DNA from: CAVVSD01 sp963757125
Lineage (GTDB): Bacteria; Actinomycetota; Thermoleophilia; Solirubrobacterales; Solirubrobacteraceae
Reading direction: 5' to 3'
DNA: 64,000 bases
Assembly (NCBI GenBank): GCA_963757125.1
Contig: CAVWQP010000001.1
Span: 8,927-72,926, forward strand
In this document: positions 1 through 8,268 of the stretch, in pieces
How the letters are laid out: each line of letters starts with the position of its first letter
Position numbering within the stretch: the stretch's first letter is position 1
Position numbers and translations under genes: made by a program
The notes under the pieces: generated by a model
What the model was told of the DNA's origin: nothing
Seen by the model: only the letters and a program-made list of their open reading frames with translations
Databases searched by the model: none

Positions 1-162
1 GCCGAGCGCGCCTTCGCACGCATCGAGGGCCTCGCCGACAACGCCCTGTACATGGACCACCTCGACGAGGACATCACCGCGTCCCGCGCCGCCTACGTCG
101 GGACGGCGGTGACCGAGATCGCGACGCTCCGCGGCGAGCTCGGCGCCCGCAATCAGGGCTAG
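1..162 (+). CDS. C-terminal fragment of an unidentified protein
   Basis: Frame 1 is open from the window edge to a TAG at 160-162 and gives 53 residues ending in GELGARNQG. The piece is acidic and helical-looking, with high GC at third codon positions, so it is probably the real tail of a gene that begins outside the window. It shares the four bases CTAG with the stop of the convergent gene on the other strand. I do not recognise a family from this fragment. Confidence 0.6.
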   Translation, partial: AERAFARIEGLADNALYMDHLDEDITASRAAYVGTAVTEIATLRGELGARNQG

Positions 163-542
163 CTCGCCGGCGGGTCCCCGCCGACCTCCCGCGCGGTCCC
201 GTGCGGGTTGTCGATCACGCACTTCCACGAGCCGTCGGGCTGCAGCTGCGCGACATCCGTCGCCGTCCCAGCGAACCCGACGGCCGGGATGACCCAGTCG
301 ACGATCAGCAGCGCGACGTCGCCCGAGCGCATCACGCGGCGCACGGTCACGTCCATCTCGTGGCCGAGCGCGACGAGCTGACCGATCGACGGCTCCACGC
401 CCTCGCCCCAGACGACCTCGCCGGGCAGGGGCGCGTAGGTCGCCGAGGGCGCGTAGTAGTCGGCCATCAGGCCGGCGACGTCGCCCGCGTTGAAGTGCCG
501 CTCGAAGACGAGCGGCAGCTCGTCGGGTGTCGTCGCTTGCAT
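159..542 (-). CDS. SnoaL/DUF4440-like NTF2-fold protein
   Basis: The 127-residue protein looks like a small NTF2-fold (cone-shaped) protein: an N-terminal helix with FERHFNAGDVAGLMADYY, alternating strands, and the closing W-K-C-V-I-D-N-P-H-G segment typical of SnoaL/DUF4440 stress or ketosteroid-isomerase-like proteins. Substrate is unknown. ATG start at 542 is preceded by TAGATT (550-555) and 7 nt, so the message is probably leaderless. That hexamer overlaps the stop codon of the upstream gene on the same strand. The stop shares CTAG with the convergent gene. Confidence 0.75.
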   Translation of the reverse strand: MQATTPDELPLVFERHFNAGDVAGLMADYYAPSATYAPLPGEVVWGEGVEPSIGQLVALGHEMDVTVRRVMRSGDVALLIVDWVIPAVGFAGTATDVAQLQPDGSWKCVIDNPHGTAREVGGDPPAS

Positions 543-552
543 GTGCGGGAAT

Positions 553-1005
553 CTAACCCGCGTTCGCGACCTCCACCTGCCCCTTCGCAGTGACGGTCGT
601 GATCGGGATGCCGAGCACCGTCAGCCGGCGCGGCAGGTCGAGTCGCAGCCAGCGCGACACCCGCGGCGACAGCGTCGAGATGATGAGCTCGTCGAAGCCG
701 CGGATGTTCACCGCGTCCTGGACCGCGAGGAACGGGTCGGGATCGCCGACCAGCCCCTCCACCGGGCCACCGGCGACCTCCTCGAGCAGCGGGACGGCGA
801 GGTCCAACGAGGCCTGCGCCTCCGACGTGGATGCAGCGTCCTCCGGATCGGCGAGACGGTCCAGGCCGTGGGTGGCGGCCGGGACGAGCAGCGTGAACGT
901 GGCGTTCCCGACGGCGGCGCGTGCGCGAACCGCCTCCAGCAGCGCAGGCGTGGCAGCCGTCCGGTTGGCGACGACGAGGACACGGGCGGGATCGGACGAG
1001 GGCAT
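553..1005 (-). CDS. universal-stress-protein-like protein
   Basis: 150 residues. The N-terminal strand RVLVVANRTAATPALLEAV and the C-terminal GFDELIISTLSPRVSRWLR followed by PRRLTVLGIPITTV give the Rossmann-like layout of the UspA superfamily or of DUF permease-associated Usp domains. The usual G-2x-G-9x-G(S/T) ATP loop is not obvious, so nucleotide binding is uncertain. An AAGGAGG ribosome binding site lies 7 nt before the ATG, unlike many neighbours. It is a diverged paralogue of the next gene on the same strand (RVSRxLRxDLxRRL shared), probably co-transcribed with it. Confidence 0.7.
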   Translation of the reverse strand: MPSSDPARVLVVANRTAATPALLEAVRARAAVGNATFTLLVPAATHGLDRLADPEDAASTSEAQASLDLAVPLLEEVAGGPVEGLVGDPDPFLAVQDAVNIRGFDELIISTLSPRVSRWLRLDLPRRLTVLGIPITTVTAKGQVEVANAG

Positions 1006-1049
1006 AGCGGTGCCTCCTTCCAGGTTGTCCCGACTGATTGTGGCAATCC

Positions 1050-1496
1050 CTACGAGCGAGGTACAGCCGGGACGTCTGTGCTCTCGACGCTCGTGACCGG
1101 AAGCCCGAGGTGCTCGAGGCGCCGCGCGAGGTCCACGCGCAGCAGCCGGGACACCCGACGGGTCGACGGCGAGCTCACGATGACCTCGTCGATGTCGTGG
1201 AAGTTGATCGCGTCGCTGACGGCCGCGACGGGGTCGTGGCCGCCGATGAGGATCTCGATCGACCCCCGCGCGGCACCGCGCAGCGCGGGCAGCGCCATGC
1301 GCAGCAGCATCCGCGTCCCGGGGTCCTCGACGTCGTCGGGCCCGTCGACGGCGACCACCCCGGAGGACCCGCCCGGCACGAGCAGGACGAAGTGCGCCGG
1401 CCCGCGCAGCGTCCGCTCACGCACCGTGAGCATGAGCGCCGCGGAGGGCGATGCACGGTGCGCGACGACGAGGACGCGGGTGGGAGGATCATCCAT
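1050..1496 (-). CDS. universal-stress-protein-like protein, paralogue of the neighbour
   Basis: 148 residues from an ATG at 1494-1496. The frame stays open further upstream, but the natural start is before PPTRVLVVAHRASPSAALML, the same N-terminal strand as the neighbouring Usp-like gene. The conserved end DIDEVIVSSPSTRRVSRLLR then ARRLEHLGLPVTSVES also matches. Function is unknown; the pair probably arose by tandem duplication. Transcription diverges from the hydrolase gene across the repeat-rich 440-bp gap. Confidence 0.7.
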   Translation of the reverse strand: MDDPPTRVLVVAHRASPSAALMLTVRERTLRGPAHFVLLVPGGSSGVVAVDGPDDVEDPGTRMLLRMALPALRGAARGSIEILIGGHDPVAAVSDAINFHDIDEVIVSSPSTRRVSRLLRVDLARRLEHLGLPVTSVESTDVPAVPRS

Positions 1497-1936
1497 GTCC
1501 CACCAGTCTCCGCCCCCGCGGCTCTTGCGGCAAGCCGTACAAGAAGATGTTGCGCCGACCCCCCTGTGTCGAGGAGGGCATCGGGGGGTCGGCGCAAAAC
1601 GACCTTCGACCCGCGGAGGAGGACGGGTTCGGGTCGCAGATGGAGTCACCGGATCGAGGTGACCCTTGCGCCGCGAACTACCCGCCGGATCCGCAGACGA
1701 ACCGGTCTCATCGCCATGCGCAGGTTCTTGGCGCAAAAGCTCTATATCGGTGCAGGAACCTCGGCGGTTCGGGCCTCGCAGACGTGCAGAACCTGCGTCG
1801 GCGCTGGGAGCGTCCCTGCAGGACGGGGACCGCGACGTTGGCGCGGACCCGCTCGCGTCACGACTCGAGGCCCTCCTGCATGTTGCTACCCAGGCTGCCG
1901 ACGGGCAGACCGCTAGCGTCCGCCCCCTCCGTCCGC
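1497..1936. other. gene-free, inverted-repeat-rich leader region
   Basis: No convincing gene lies in these 440 bases. They hold a perfect 15-bp inverted repeat (1550-1597), a small GTCACC/GGTGAC hairpin (1645-1663), a 10-bp pair CGCAGGTTCT/AGAACCTGCG (1719-1728 with 1788-1797) enclosing GAACC-N5-GGTTC, and a CGTCC-N5-GGACG hairpin near 1811. The heptamers TTGCGCC and GGCGCAA occur twice each as facing pairs (1550/1591 and 1666/1730). This looks like a structured 5' leader or multi-site control region for the hydrolase gene at 1937. I looked for the c-di-AMP (ydaO) riboswitch core and did not find it. Confidence 0.5.
1550..1597. repeat. perfect 15-bp inverted repeat
   Basis: TTGCGCCGACCCCCC at 1550-1564 pairs perfectly with 1583-1597 across an 18-nt loop. 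As RNA it would be a very stable hairpin; AAAA rather than a U-tract follows on the + strand. It lies between divergent genes, so it is more likely regulatory than a terminator. Confidence 0.75.
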
Positions 1937-2944
1937 ATGCTCCGCCGTCGCATCCAGATCGCCGTCCCACTGCTCCTCGCCGTCGTCGCCGGCGCGGCGA
2001 CGCTGACCCCGTCGACGGGCGCGCAGGACGTCGACAAGCTCCGCCAGCGGGCCGACTCCAAGCGCGCGAGCGAGCGTCAGCTGTCCGGCGACGTCGCCCG
2101 CCTCGGCACGCTGCTGCGGCGCCTGCAGGCCGACATCGCGGTCGTCGAGCGCCGCCGGAGCGAGGTGCAGGCCGAGCTCGCGGAGGACCAGGCCAAGCTC
2201 GGCGCCCTGCGCAGCGACCTCCGCGGTCAGCGCGCCCGGGTCCAGCGGCTCAAGACGCACCTGCGCCAGAGCCAGGCCGTCCTCGCGGCACGGCTCGTCG
2301 AGCTCTACAAGGCGCCCGACCCGGACCTGCTGAGCGTCGTCCTGAGCGCACACGACTTCTCCGACCTGCTCGACCAGGCGACGTTCCTGCAGCGCATCCA
2401 GAAGCAGGACCGCCGGGTGATCACGAACGTCGAGCGGGCCCGCAGCGACGCGAACGCCGCGGTCTCGCGGCTCGCGAAGGCGGAGGCCGCCCAGGAGGAG
2501 ACGACGGAGGCGATCGCCGCCCGCAGCAAGGCGCTGACCGGCATCAGCGCCGCCCTGGCGAGCCGGCAGGCGGACTACACGGCCGCGCGTGCGGCGCGCG
2601 CCGCGGCGCTCAGCAACGCGCGGACGAGCCGCAAGGGCCTCGAGGCGCGCATCGCCAAGCTCGAGGCCCGCCGTGCGAGCTATGCGGGCGCGAGCTCCGG
2701 CGGCCCCTGGTCGATCCCGTGGCCGATCGTGCAGTGCGAGTCCGGCGGGACGAACACCCCGCCCAACAGCGCGGGCGCCTCGGGCTACTACCAGATCATC
2801 CCCTCGACCTGGCGCCTGTACGGCGGCAGCGGACCGGCCGCCTACCTGGCGCCCAAGTCCGAGCAGGATCAGGTCGCGGCGAGGATCTGGAACGGCGGCG
2901 CCGGCGCGGGCAACTGGGTCTGCGCGGCGCTCGTCGCGCACTGA
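1937..2944 (+). CDS. secreted coiled-coil peptidoglycan hydrolase with lysozyme-like/Rpf-like domain
   Basis: 335 residues. Residues 1-30 are a signal peptide (MLRRRIQIAVPLLLAVVAGA then TGAQ). Residues 33-250 form a long Lys/Arg/Glu/Ala coiled coil with the LVELYKAPDPDLLSVVLSA segment seen in CwlO/RipA-type cell-wall hydrolases. Residues 255-335 are a transglycosylase-like domain: catalytic Glu268 in VQCESGG, then ASGYYQIIPSTW, and Cys266 and Cys329 which could bridge. The expected role is cleavage of peptidoglycan glycan strands during growth or division. ATG 1937 was chosen because it starts the signal peptide; the frame is open upstream through the structured leader. A TAGCGT hexamer lies 17 nt upstream. 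Its TGA overlaps the next gene's ATG (TGATG). Confidence 0.85.
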   Translation: MLRRRIQIAVPLLLAVVAGAATLTPSTGAQDVDKLRQRADSKRASERQLSGDVARLGTLLRRLQADIAVVERRRSEVQAELAEDQAKLGALRSDLRGQRARVQRLKTHLRQSQAVLAARLVELYKAPDPDLLSVVLSAHDFSDLLDQATFLQRIQKQDRRVITNVERARSDANAAVSRLAKAEAAQEETTEAIAARSKALTGISAALASRQADYTAARAARAAALSNARTSRKGLEARIAKLEARRASYAGASSGGPWSIPWPIVQCESGGTNTPPNSAGASGYYQIIPSTWRLYGGSGPAAYLAPKSEQDQVAARIWNGGAGAGNWVCAALVAH

Positions 2945-3927
2945 TGCTCGGGCACGACCCGAGCGCGAGCACATCGGAGAACTACCGCCGCTTCGCCGCG
3001 CTCGAGGCGCACGGGACGTCGGCGGTCTACGAGGCGATCTGCGACGGCGTCTCGACCGACCCCGACGTCCTCGCCTTCCTCGGCGACCTGGCGCCGCGCT
3101 GCCGCCAGCCGAACCTCCTGCTCGGCGTCGTCAAGTACGCCTTCGGCGAGCAGGCGACCTACGGCGCGTTCCGCGAGACGGTCCTCTCGCATCGCGACGA
3201 GGTCGCGGAGCTGCTGGCGACGCGGCGCACGCAGACCAACGAGCCCGCCCGCTGCGCGGCGATGCTCCCGATCCTCGCGTCGCTGCCCGGGCCGCTCGCG
3301 CTCCTCGAGGTCGGAGCGAGTGCGGGCCTCTGCCTCCTGCCGGACCGCTACGGCTACCGCTACGGCGACCACGTCGTCGGCGAGGGCCCGCCGGTCATCG
3401 ACTGCCGCCTCGTCGGCGACCTGACCCCGCCGCTGCCCACGGCGCTGCCGGAGGTCGTCTGGCGCAAGGGGATCGACCTCCAGCCGCTCGACGTCCGCGA
3501 CCCCGACCACGTGCGCTGGCTGGAGTCGCTCGTGTGGCCGGGCCAGACGACGCGGGAGCGTCACCTGCGGGAGTCACTCGCGCTCGCGCGCGAGGACCCG
3601 CCGGAGATCGTCGCGGGCGACCTCACCGAGCTCCTCGAGGACGTCGCCGCCGAGGCGCCGCGGGACGCGACGCTCGTCGTCTTCCACACCGCCGTCCTGA
3701 GCTATCTGACGGTCGAGCAGCGCCTCGACGTCGGGCGTCGCATCGCGGCGCTGGGCGCGACGTGGATCGCCAGCGAGGCACCGGGCATCCTGGGCGTCCC
3801 GGCACGCCCGGGGGCCCTCATGGAGCGCGGGCACTTCGTGCTCGTGGTCGACGGGACGCATGAGGTGGCGAGCATGGGTCCCCACGGCGACTGGCTGAAG
3901 TGGGAGAAGCAGTGCACCGCTCGGTAG
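2944..3927 (+). CDS. DUF2332 family protein
   Basis: 327 residues. The sequence RFAALEAHGTSAVYEAICDG, PNLLLGVVKYAFG, LLEVGASAGLCLLPDRYGY and VVFHTAVLSYLTVEQR follows the DUF2332 family, in which the EVGASAGL loop resembles a SAM-binding motif I. A methyltransferase-like activity is therefore an inference, not shown. The start overlaps the stop of the hydrolase gene by one base, so translation is likely coupled. No signal peptide; cytoplasmic. Confidence 0.85.
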   Translation: MLGHDPSASTSENYRRFAALEAHGTSAVYEAICDGVSTDPDVLAFLGDLAPRCRQPNLLLGVVKYAFGEQATYGAFRETVLSHRDEVAELLATRRTQTNEPARCAAMLPILASLPGPLALLEVGASAGLCLLPDRYGYRYGDHVVGEGPPVIDCRLVGDLTPPLPTALPEVVWRKGIDLQPLDVRDPDHVRWLESLVWPGQTTRERHLRESLALAREDPPEIVAGDLTELLEDVAAEAPRDATLVVFHTAVLSYLTVEQRLDVGRRIAALGATWIASEAPGILGVPARPGALMERGHFVLVVDGTHEVASMGPHGDWLKWEKQCTAR

Positions 3928-3968
3928 AGTCGGCATGAGCCCGTGCGCTCCCGACCGGGCTCGGGAAC

Positions 3969-5534
3969 GTGCGATCGATCTTCAGGCGAAGCCTCACCAT
4001 CAGGACGCTGCTCGTCGGCGGTGTCCTCGCTGCCCTCCTGGGCGCGGTGTTCGCCGTGCTCGTCGTGGCGGTGCGTGAGCAGCAGTCGGCGGGCCGCCTG
4101 GCGTTGCGGTCGCAGCAGGCGATCGGCGCCGGTTCCGCGCTGGAGACCTCCCTCGTCAACCTGGAGAACGGCGTCCGCGGCTACGTCGCGAGCGGCCGCG
4201 AACGTCTCCTGGAGCCCTTCCGCACGGCCCGTCGCACGTACCCCGCGCAGGCCGAGCGCCTGAGCCGCCTCGTCGCCGACGAGCCGCGCCAGCAGGCGGC
4301 CGTCCGCCAGATCACGACCGGCATCAACGACTACGTCGCCCTGTGGGCGCTGCCGCTCGTCGGCTTGGCCGACGAGCGCCGCGAGGTCGCCCAGAGCGTG
4401 CTCGCGACCGGGACCGGCCGCGAGCGGCTGGACACGCTGCGCAGCGAGCTGGCGACCCTCTTCGCCCGCGAGCGGTCGGTCGCGGCCGAGCGCGAGCGGC
4501 GTGCCGACCGGCGATCGGACACGGCTGTCGTCCTCGGGCTCATCGGCATGGGCCTCGTCGCGCTGGTCGCCTTGGGGATGTGGCTCGGGCTGCGCCGGTC
4601 GATCCTGCGACCGGTCGAGCGTGTCGCCATGGCCACGCGCGCCGTGGCCGACGGCGATCTCACCGTGCACGTCCCCGCAGACCGCGAGGACGAGATCGGC
4701 ACGCTCGCGCGCTCGTTCAACGACATGACGGACGCGCTGAACCGCAGCCACCAGCAGCTCGACTCCCGCTCGCAGGAGCTCGAGCGCTCCAACCACGACC
4801 TCGAGCAGTACGCGCAGATGGCGTCGCACGACCTGCAGGCGCCGCTCGCGACGATCGACCTCTACCTGCGCCTCATCGAGCGCCGCCTCCCGGACGCCTC
4901 GCAGGAGGAGCTCGTCCAGCTGTTGGAGGGCGTCGGCGGCTCGACGGACCGCATGCGCTCGCTCGTCCGCGACCTCCTCCACCTCGCCCGCGTGGGCCGC
5001 GGTGAGCCGCGACGCGAGACGCTCGACACGCGCGCCGTGCTCGACCGCGCGCTCGAGAACCTCGCCGGCCCGATCGACGAGCGCGGCGCGGACGTCAGCG
5101 CCGGCCCGCTGCCCATCGTCAGCGGCGATCCGGGCCAGCTCAGCCTGCTGTTCCAGAACCTCCTCGGCAACGCCATCAAGTTCAGCGACCACGACGCGCC
5201 GCACGTGAGCGTCACGGCGTCGATCGAGGGCGACGAGGCCCAGTTCGCGGTGCGCGACAACGGCATCGGGATCGACCCGCAGCACGCGGAGCGGATCTTC
5301 CAGCCGTTCCAGCGGCTGCACGGCGAGGACCGCTACGAGGGCACGGGGATCGGCCTGGCGATCTGCCAGCGCATCGTCAGCCACCACGGCGGGCGGATCT
5401 GGGCCGAGAGCGCCGTGGGGGCGGGCAGCACGTTCCGCTTCACGCTGCCGCTGGCCGACGAGAGCCCGTCGCCGCCCGCGCCGCCGACGACGACGCACGA
5501 CGAGGCCGAGACCTCACACGCAGCGGCCGCATGA
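3969..5534 (+). CDS. CHASE3/HAMP sensor histidine kinase
   Basis: 521 residues, GTG start. Transmembrane segments at about 12-35 and 186-207 flank a CHASE3-type extracellular helical domain. HAMP spans 208-262. The HisKA helix holds His287 in MASHDLQAPL, the phosphoacceptor. The HATPase domain has N-box NLLGNAIKFS (397-406), G1 DNGIGID (430-436) and G2 GTGIGLAI (458-465). The SHDLQAP(L) form is typical of phytochrome-like and CHASE3 kinases. No response regulator is adjacent; it overlaps the following osmoprotectant-binding protein by ATGA, which hints at osmotic or envelope sensing. Confidence 0.92.
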   Translation: MRSIFRRSLTIRTLLVGGVLAALLGAVFAVLVVAVREQQSAGRLALRSQQAIGAGSALETSLVNLENGVRGYVASGRERLLEPFRTARRTYPAQAERLSRLVADEPRQQAAVRQITTGINDYVALWALPLVGLADERREVAQSVLATGTGRERLDTLRSELATLFARERSVAAERERRADRRSDTAVVLGLIGMGLVALVALGMWLGLRRSILRPVERVAMATRAVADGDLTVHVPADREDEIGTLARSFNDMTDALNRSHQQLDSRSQELERSNHDLEQYAQMASHDLQAPLATIDLYLRLIERRLPDASQEELVQLLEGVGGSTDRMRSLVRDLLHLARVGRGEPRRETLDTRAVLDRALENLAGPIDERGADVSAGPLPIVSGDPGQLSLLFQNLLGNAIKFSDHDAPHVSVTASIEGDEAQFAVRDNGIGIDPQHAERIFQPFQRLHGEDRYEGTGIGLAICQRIVSHHGGRIWAESAVGAGSTFRFTLPLADESPSPPAPPTTTHDEAETSHAAAA

Positions 5535-6439
5535 GGGCGCGACTCGCCACCCTCCTGGCGCTCGGCGTCCTGCTCGCGCTGGCCGGCTGCGGAGGCGGGG
5601 GCGCCGACCCGCCGAAGGATCCTGCGCAGAGCGCGGACCCGATCCGGCTGGGCACGAAGAACTTCACCGAGCAGTACATCCTGGGCGAGATCTACGCGCA
5701 GGCGCTGCGCGCACACGGGATCCCGGTCGAGCTCAAGAGCGACATCGGCAGCTCGGAGATCGTCGACCAGGCGATGCAGATCGGCAGCCTCGACATGTAC
5801 CCCGAGTACACCGGGGTGCTGCTGTCGGAGATCGCGGGCGTGAGCCGGCGACCGCCCTCGGCCGAGGCGACGTTCACCGCCGCCCAGAGGTTCGAGCGCA
5901 CGCGCGGCTACGACCTCCTGACGATGACGCCGTTCAGCAACTCCAACGCGCTGGCGGTCACCCACAAGACGGCGATGAAGTACGGCCTGCGGACGATCGG
6001 CGACCTCGACAGGATCCCCGGCGGGGCGACGATCGCGGCGCCGCCGGAGTTCCGCACGCGCTTCGAGGGGCTCGTGGGCCTGCGGGACCGCTACATGCTC
6101 ACGGCGAAGGTCGTCGCCATGCCGATCGGCCAGCAGTACAAGGCGCTGGACGAGGGCCGCGTCGACGCCGCCGCGGTGTTCGCGACCGACGGCATGCTCG
6201 ACGACGAGGAGTACGTGATCCTGCGCGACCCGCGCAACCTCTTCAGCTTCCAGAACGTCACGCCGGTCGTCCGCACGTCGGTGCTGAAGCGCACGCCGGG
6301 GCTCGCGAAGGCGGTCGACCCGGTGTCGGCGAAGCTCACGACCGATGCGATGCGCAAGATGAACGCGCAGGTCGACATCGACGGCCGCGAGCCCGCGGCC
6401 GTCGCCAAGGAGTTCCTGGAACGGGAGGGGCTGCTGTGA
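5531..6439 (+). CDS. glycine betaine/osmoprotectant-binding lipoprotein (OpuAC/ProX-like)
   Basis: 302 residues. A lipoprotein signal ends in LALAGC with Cys20 as the lipid-anchored residue. The mature part matches OpuAC substrate-binding proteins of quaternary-amine ABC importers: IRLGTKNFTEQYILGEIYAQ, DIGSSEIVDQAMQIGSLDMY and PEYTG, then the VDAAAVFATDG hinge segment. No permease or ATPase gene is nearby, so it is an orphan receptor unless it works with a transporter elsewhere or as an input for the kinase it overlaps by 4 bp. Confidence 0.88.
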   Translation: MRARLATLLALGVLLALAGCGGGGADPPKDPAQSADPIRLGTKNFTEQYILGEIYAQALRAHGIPVELKSDIGSSEIVDQAMQIGSLDMYPEYTGVLLSEIAGVSRRPPSAEATFTAAQRFERTRGYDLLTMTPFSNSNALAVTHKTAMKYGLRTIGDLDRIPGGATIAAPPEFRTRFEGLVGLRDRYMLTAKVVAMPIGQQYKALDEGRVDAAAVFATDGMLDDEEYVILRDPRNLFSFQNVTPVVRTSVLKRTPGLAKAVDPVSAKLTTDAMRKMNAQVDIDGREPAAVAKEFLEREGLL

Positions 6440-6810
6440 CGGGCATCCAGCCGGAGCTCTGGGTCGATCGGGCCGGCGCTGCGGTGACCTTCTACGAGGC
6501 GGCGTTCGGCGCGCGGGTGCTGCTGCGCGTCGGCGAGGGCGACGACATCGTCGCCCAGCTCGCGGTCGACGACGCCGTGTTCTGGGTGTCGGCCGCGTCC
6601 GACGGCGGCCCGCGGTTCAGCCCGCCGGCGATCGGCGGGACGACAGGGCGGACGCTGCTCGTCGTCGACGATCCCGACGCGTTCGCGGCCCGGGCGCTCG
6701 CCGCCGGCGCGACGGAACTCGCCCCCGTCGCCGACGAGCACGGGTGGCGGCTGGGACGGATCGAGGACCCCTTCGGCCACGAGTGGGAGATCGGCCGGCC
6801 GCTCGCCTGA
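6436..6810 (+). CDS. VOC-superfamily (glyoxalase/bleomycin-resistance-like) protein
   Basis: 124 residues, GTG start overlapping the previous stop by 4 bp. Shows the paired beta-alpha-beta-beta-beta modules of the VOC fold: PELWVDRAGAAVTFYEAAFG at the start and WRLGRIEDPFGHEWEIG at the end, the latter being the classic metal-site strand of PhnB/glyoxalase-like proteins. Substrate unknown. Probably the last gene of the kinase/lipoprotein operon. Confidence 0.85.
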   Translation: MTGIQPELWVDRAGAAVTFYEAAFGARVLLRVGEGDDIVAQLAVDDAVFWVSAASDGGPRFSPPAIGGTTGRTLLVVDDPDAFAARALAAGATELAPVADEHGWRLGRIEDPFGHEWEIGRPLA

Positions 6811-6823
6811 CCGTCGCGATCTA

Positions 6824-6841
6824 TGCGAACATGCGTTCGCA
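6824..6841. promoter_or_regulatory. LexA-type (SOS) operator
   Basis: TGCGAACATGCGTTCGCA has perfect 7-bp arms around ATGC and contains CGAAC-N4-GTTCG, the SOS-box consensus of LexA in actinobacteria and Bacillus (established knowledge). It overlaps a TATGCG -10-like hexamer and abuts the ATG at 6841, where bound repressor would block transcription. Confidence 0.65.
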
Positions 6842-7167
6842 TGACGGCCAAGGGAAGCTCCTACGCATGGTTCCGCCGCTGCCTCGCGCGCGGCGACCTC
6901 GCGGGCGTCCGGGCGGCGGCGGTGGAGCTCCCCGTGATCGACCTCACCGATGCCTTGCGCATCTGCGTGCTGATGGCCCAGCAGGGCGATCGGCGCTTCG
7001 AGCGCGCGGCCGTCCGCTGGCTGGCGCGGCTCTGCGTCGAACGGCGCCCGACCCTCGACGACCTGCGCGCCGGGCTCATCGCGCTGGAGGCACTGCCGCT
7101 CAACCCGGTGGGCGCCAAGCAGGAGCTCTCGAGCCTCTGCGGGCGCCTGGGGGTCGGCGCGCCCTAG
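6841..7167 (+). CDS. small protein of unknown function, predicted SOS-regulated
   Basis: 108 residues from ATG 6841; an in-frame ATG at 6823 would put the operator inside the gene. The protein is helical and Arg/Leu/Ala-rich (WFRRCLARGDLAGVRAAAVE, FERAAVRWLARLCVE), cytoplasmic, with no motif I recognise. The repeated helices of about 35 residues resemble an alpha-solenoid fragment. The LexA-type palindrome directly at its start is the main clue: expression should rise after DNA damage. Its stop shares CTAG with the convergent oxidoreductase gene. Confidence 0.7.
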   Translation: MTAKGSSYAWFRRCLARGDLAGVRAAAVELPVIDLTDALRICVLMAQQGDRRFERAAVRWLARLCVERRPTLDDLRAGLIALEALPLNPVGAKQELSSLCGRLGVGAP

Positions 7168-8183
7168 GCGATGAGGGCGACCTTGCCGGTGTTGCCGCCC
7201 TGCTCCGCGAAGCGCAGCGCGGCGGCGGCGTCGGTCAGGGGGAAGCGCGCGGCGACCTGCGCCGAGATCCGCCCCTCGCGCAGGAGCCCGAACAAGCGGG
7301 CGAGGTCCTCGCGCACCTGGGCCCGATACCGCGCGGGGCGCAGGCGCTTGCCGGCCCAGAGGTTGAAGAAGTGGGCATGGCGCCCGTTGGGCAGGAGGTT
7401 CCAGGCCGTGAGCCGCGCGAGCAGCTTCAGCACGGGCAGACGCGCGTTGCCCGGGTCGTCCTTCGTCGCTGCGCTGCCGTAGGAGACGAGCGTGCCGCCG
7501 CGCGCGAGCATCCGCCAGGACGCCTCGATGCCGTCGCCGCCCACGTGGTCGAAGACGGCGGCGACGCCGCCGGGCGCCAGCTCGCGCACGCGGGCGGGGA
7601 CGTCCTCGGCCCGGTAGTCCACCGGGATGGCGCCGAGCGCCCGGACGCTGTCCTGCTGGGCGGGCCCGGCGACGCCGATCACCACGATCCCGGCATCCAC
7701 GGCGAGCTGGACCAGGAGCGAGCCGACGCCGCCGGCCGCGCCCAGCACGACGATCGTCGCGCCCGACGGCACGCGCGCGGTGCGATGGAGCATCCGCCAG
7801 GCCGTCAGCCCGTTGACGATCGCCGTCTCCGCGTCGACGGGATCGACGCCGTCGGGTACCGGCGCGAGATCGGCGACCGGGAGCACCACGCGCTCCGCCC
7901 AGGCCCCGGTCTTCGTGAGCGCGGCGACGCGGCGGCCCGGCGCGAGGGAGACGCCGGTGCCGACCCGCTCGACGACGCCGACGAGGTCGTAGCCCGGCAC
8001 GAACGGGAACGGCGGCTGGTCGTAGTACTTGCCGAGCCGCATCTGCTGCTCGGCGAACGAGACGCCCGTCGCCTCGACGCGCACGACGGCCTCGCCGGGA
8101 CCCGGCTCCGGGAGCTCCTGGGTGATCGCCCGGAGCGTCTCGGGCTCGCCGATGCCGGGAAGCTCGATCGCGAGGGTGCGCAT
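7164..8183 (-). CDS. zinc-independent quinone oxidoreductase / MDR-family alcohol dehydrogenase
   Basis: 339 residues of the medium-chain dehydrogenase/reductase superfamily. The GroES-like N-terminal half contains VPGYDLVGVVERVG. The Rossmann half has the NADPH loop VLGAAGGVGSLLVQLA and GGVAAVFDHVGG. The catalytic zinc ligands of alcohol dehydrogenases are absent, which fits quinone oxidoreductase (QOR) enzymes. ATG 8183 is chosen over an upstream in-frame start because CAGGAGCG lies just before it and the longer version would run into the operator. Divergent from a TetR gene that probably controls it. Confidence 0.87.
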   Translation of the reverse strand: MRTLAIELPGIGEPETLRAITQELPEPGPGEAVVRVEATGVSFAEQQMRLGKYYDQPPFPFVPGYDLVGVVERVGTGVSLAPGRRVAALTKTGAWAERVVLPVADLAPVPDGVDPVDAETAIVNGLTAWRMLHRTARVPSGATIVVLGAAGGVGSLLVQLAVDAGIVVIGVAGPAQQDSVRALGAIPVDYRAEDVPARVRELAPGGVAAVFDHVGGDGIEASWRMLARGGTLVSYGSAATKDDPGNARLPVLKLLARLTAWNLLPNGRHAHFFNLWAGKRLRPARYRAQVREDLARLFGLLREGRISAQVAARFPLTDAAAALRFAEQGGNTGKVALIA

Positions 8184-8223
8184 GGGGCTCGCTCCTGTCG
8201 TTGATGTTCTGCTATCTAGCATG

Positions 8224-8240
8224 TGTTAGAGACTATAACA
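8224..8240. promoter_or_regulatory. candidate TetR-family operator
   Basis: TGTTA-N7-TAACA lies in the divergent gap between the quinone oxidoreductase and TetR genes, and AT-rich flanks stand out from the GC-rich surroundings. A palindrome here is what a TetR dimer repressing both genes would need. Confidence 0.5.
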
Positions 8241-8255
8241 TACGTATCGCTCTGT

Positions 8256-8261
8256 TACTGT
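8256..8261 (+). promoter_or_regulatory. -10 element of leaderless tetR message
   Basis: TACTGT followed by 7 nt and the ATG at 8269. The spacing puts the expected +1 at the start codon. Confidence 0.5.
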
Positions 8262-8268
8262 CCGTCGC

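Noticed and set aside
1600..1936. c-di-AMP (ydaO) riboswitch upstream of the hydrolase
   Set aside because: Expected because of the gene type, but the conserved core (such as the CAGCTAACC-like segment) is absent.
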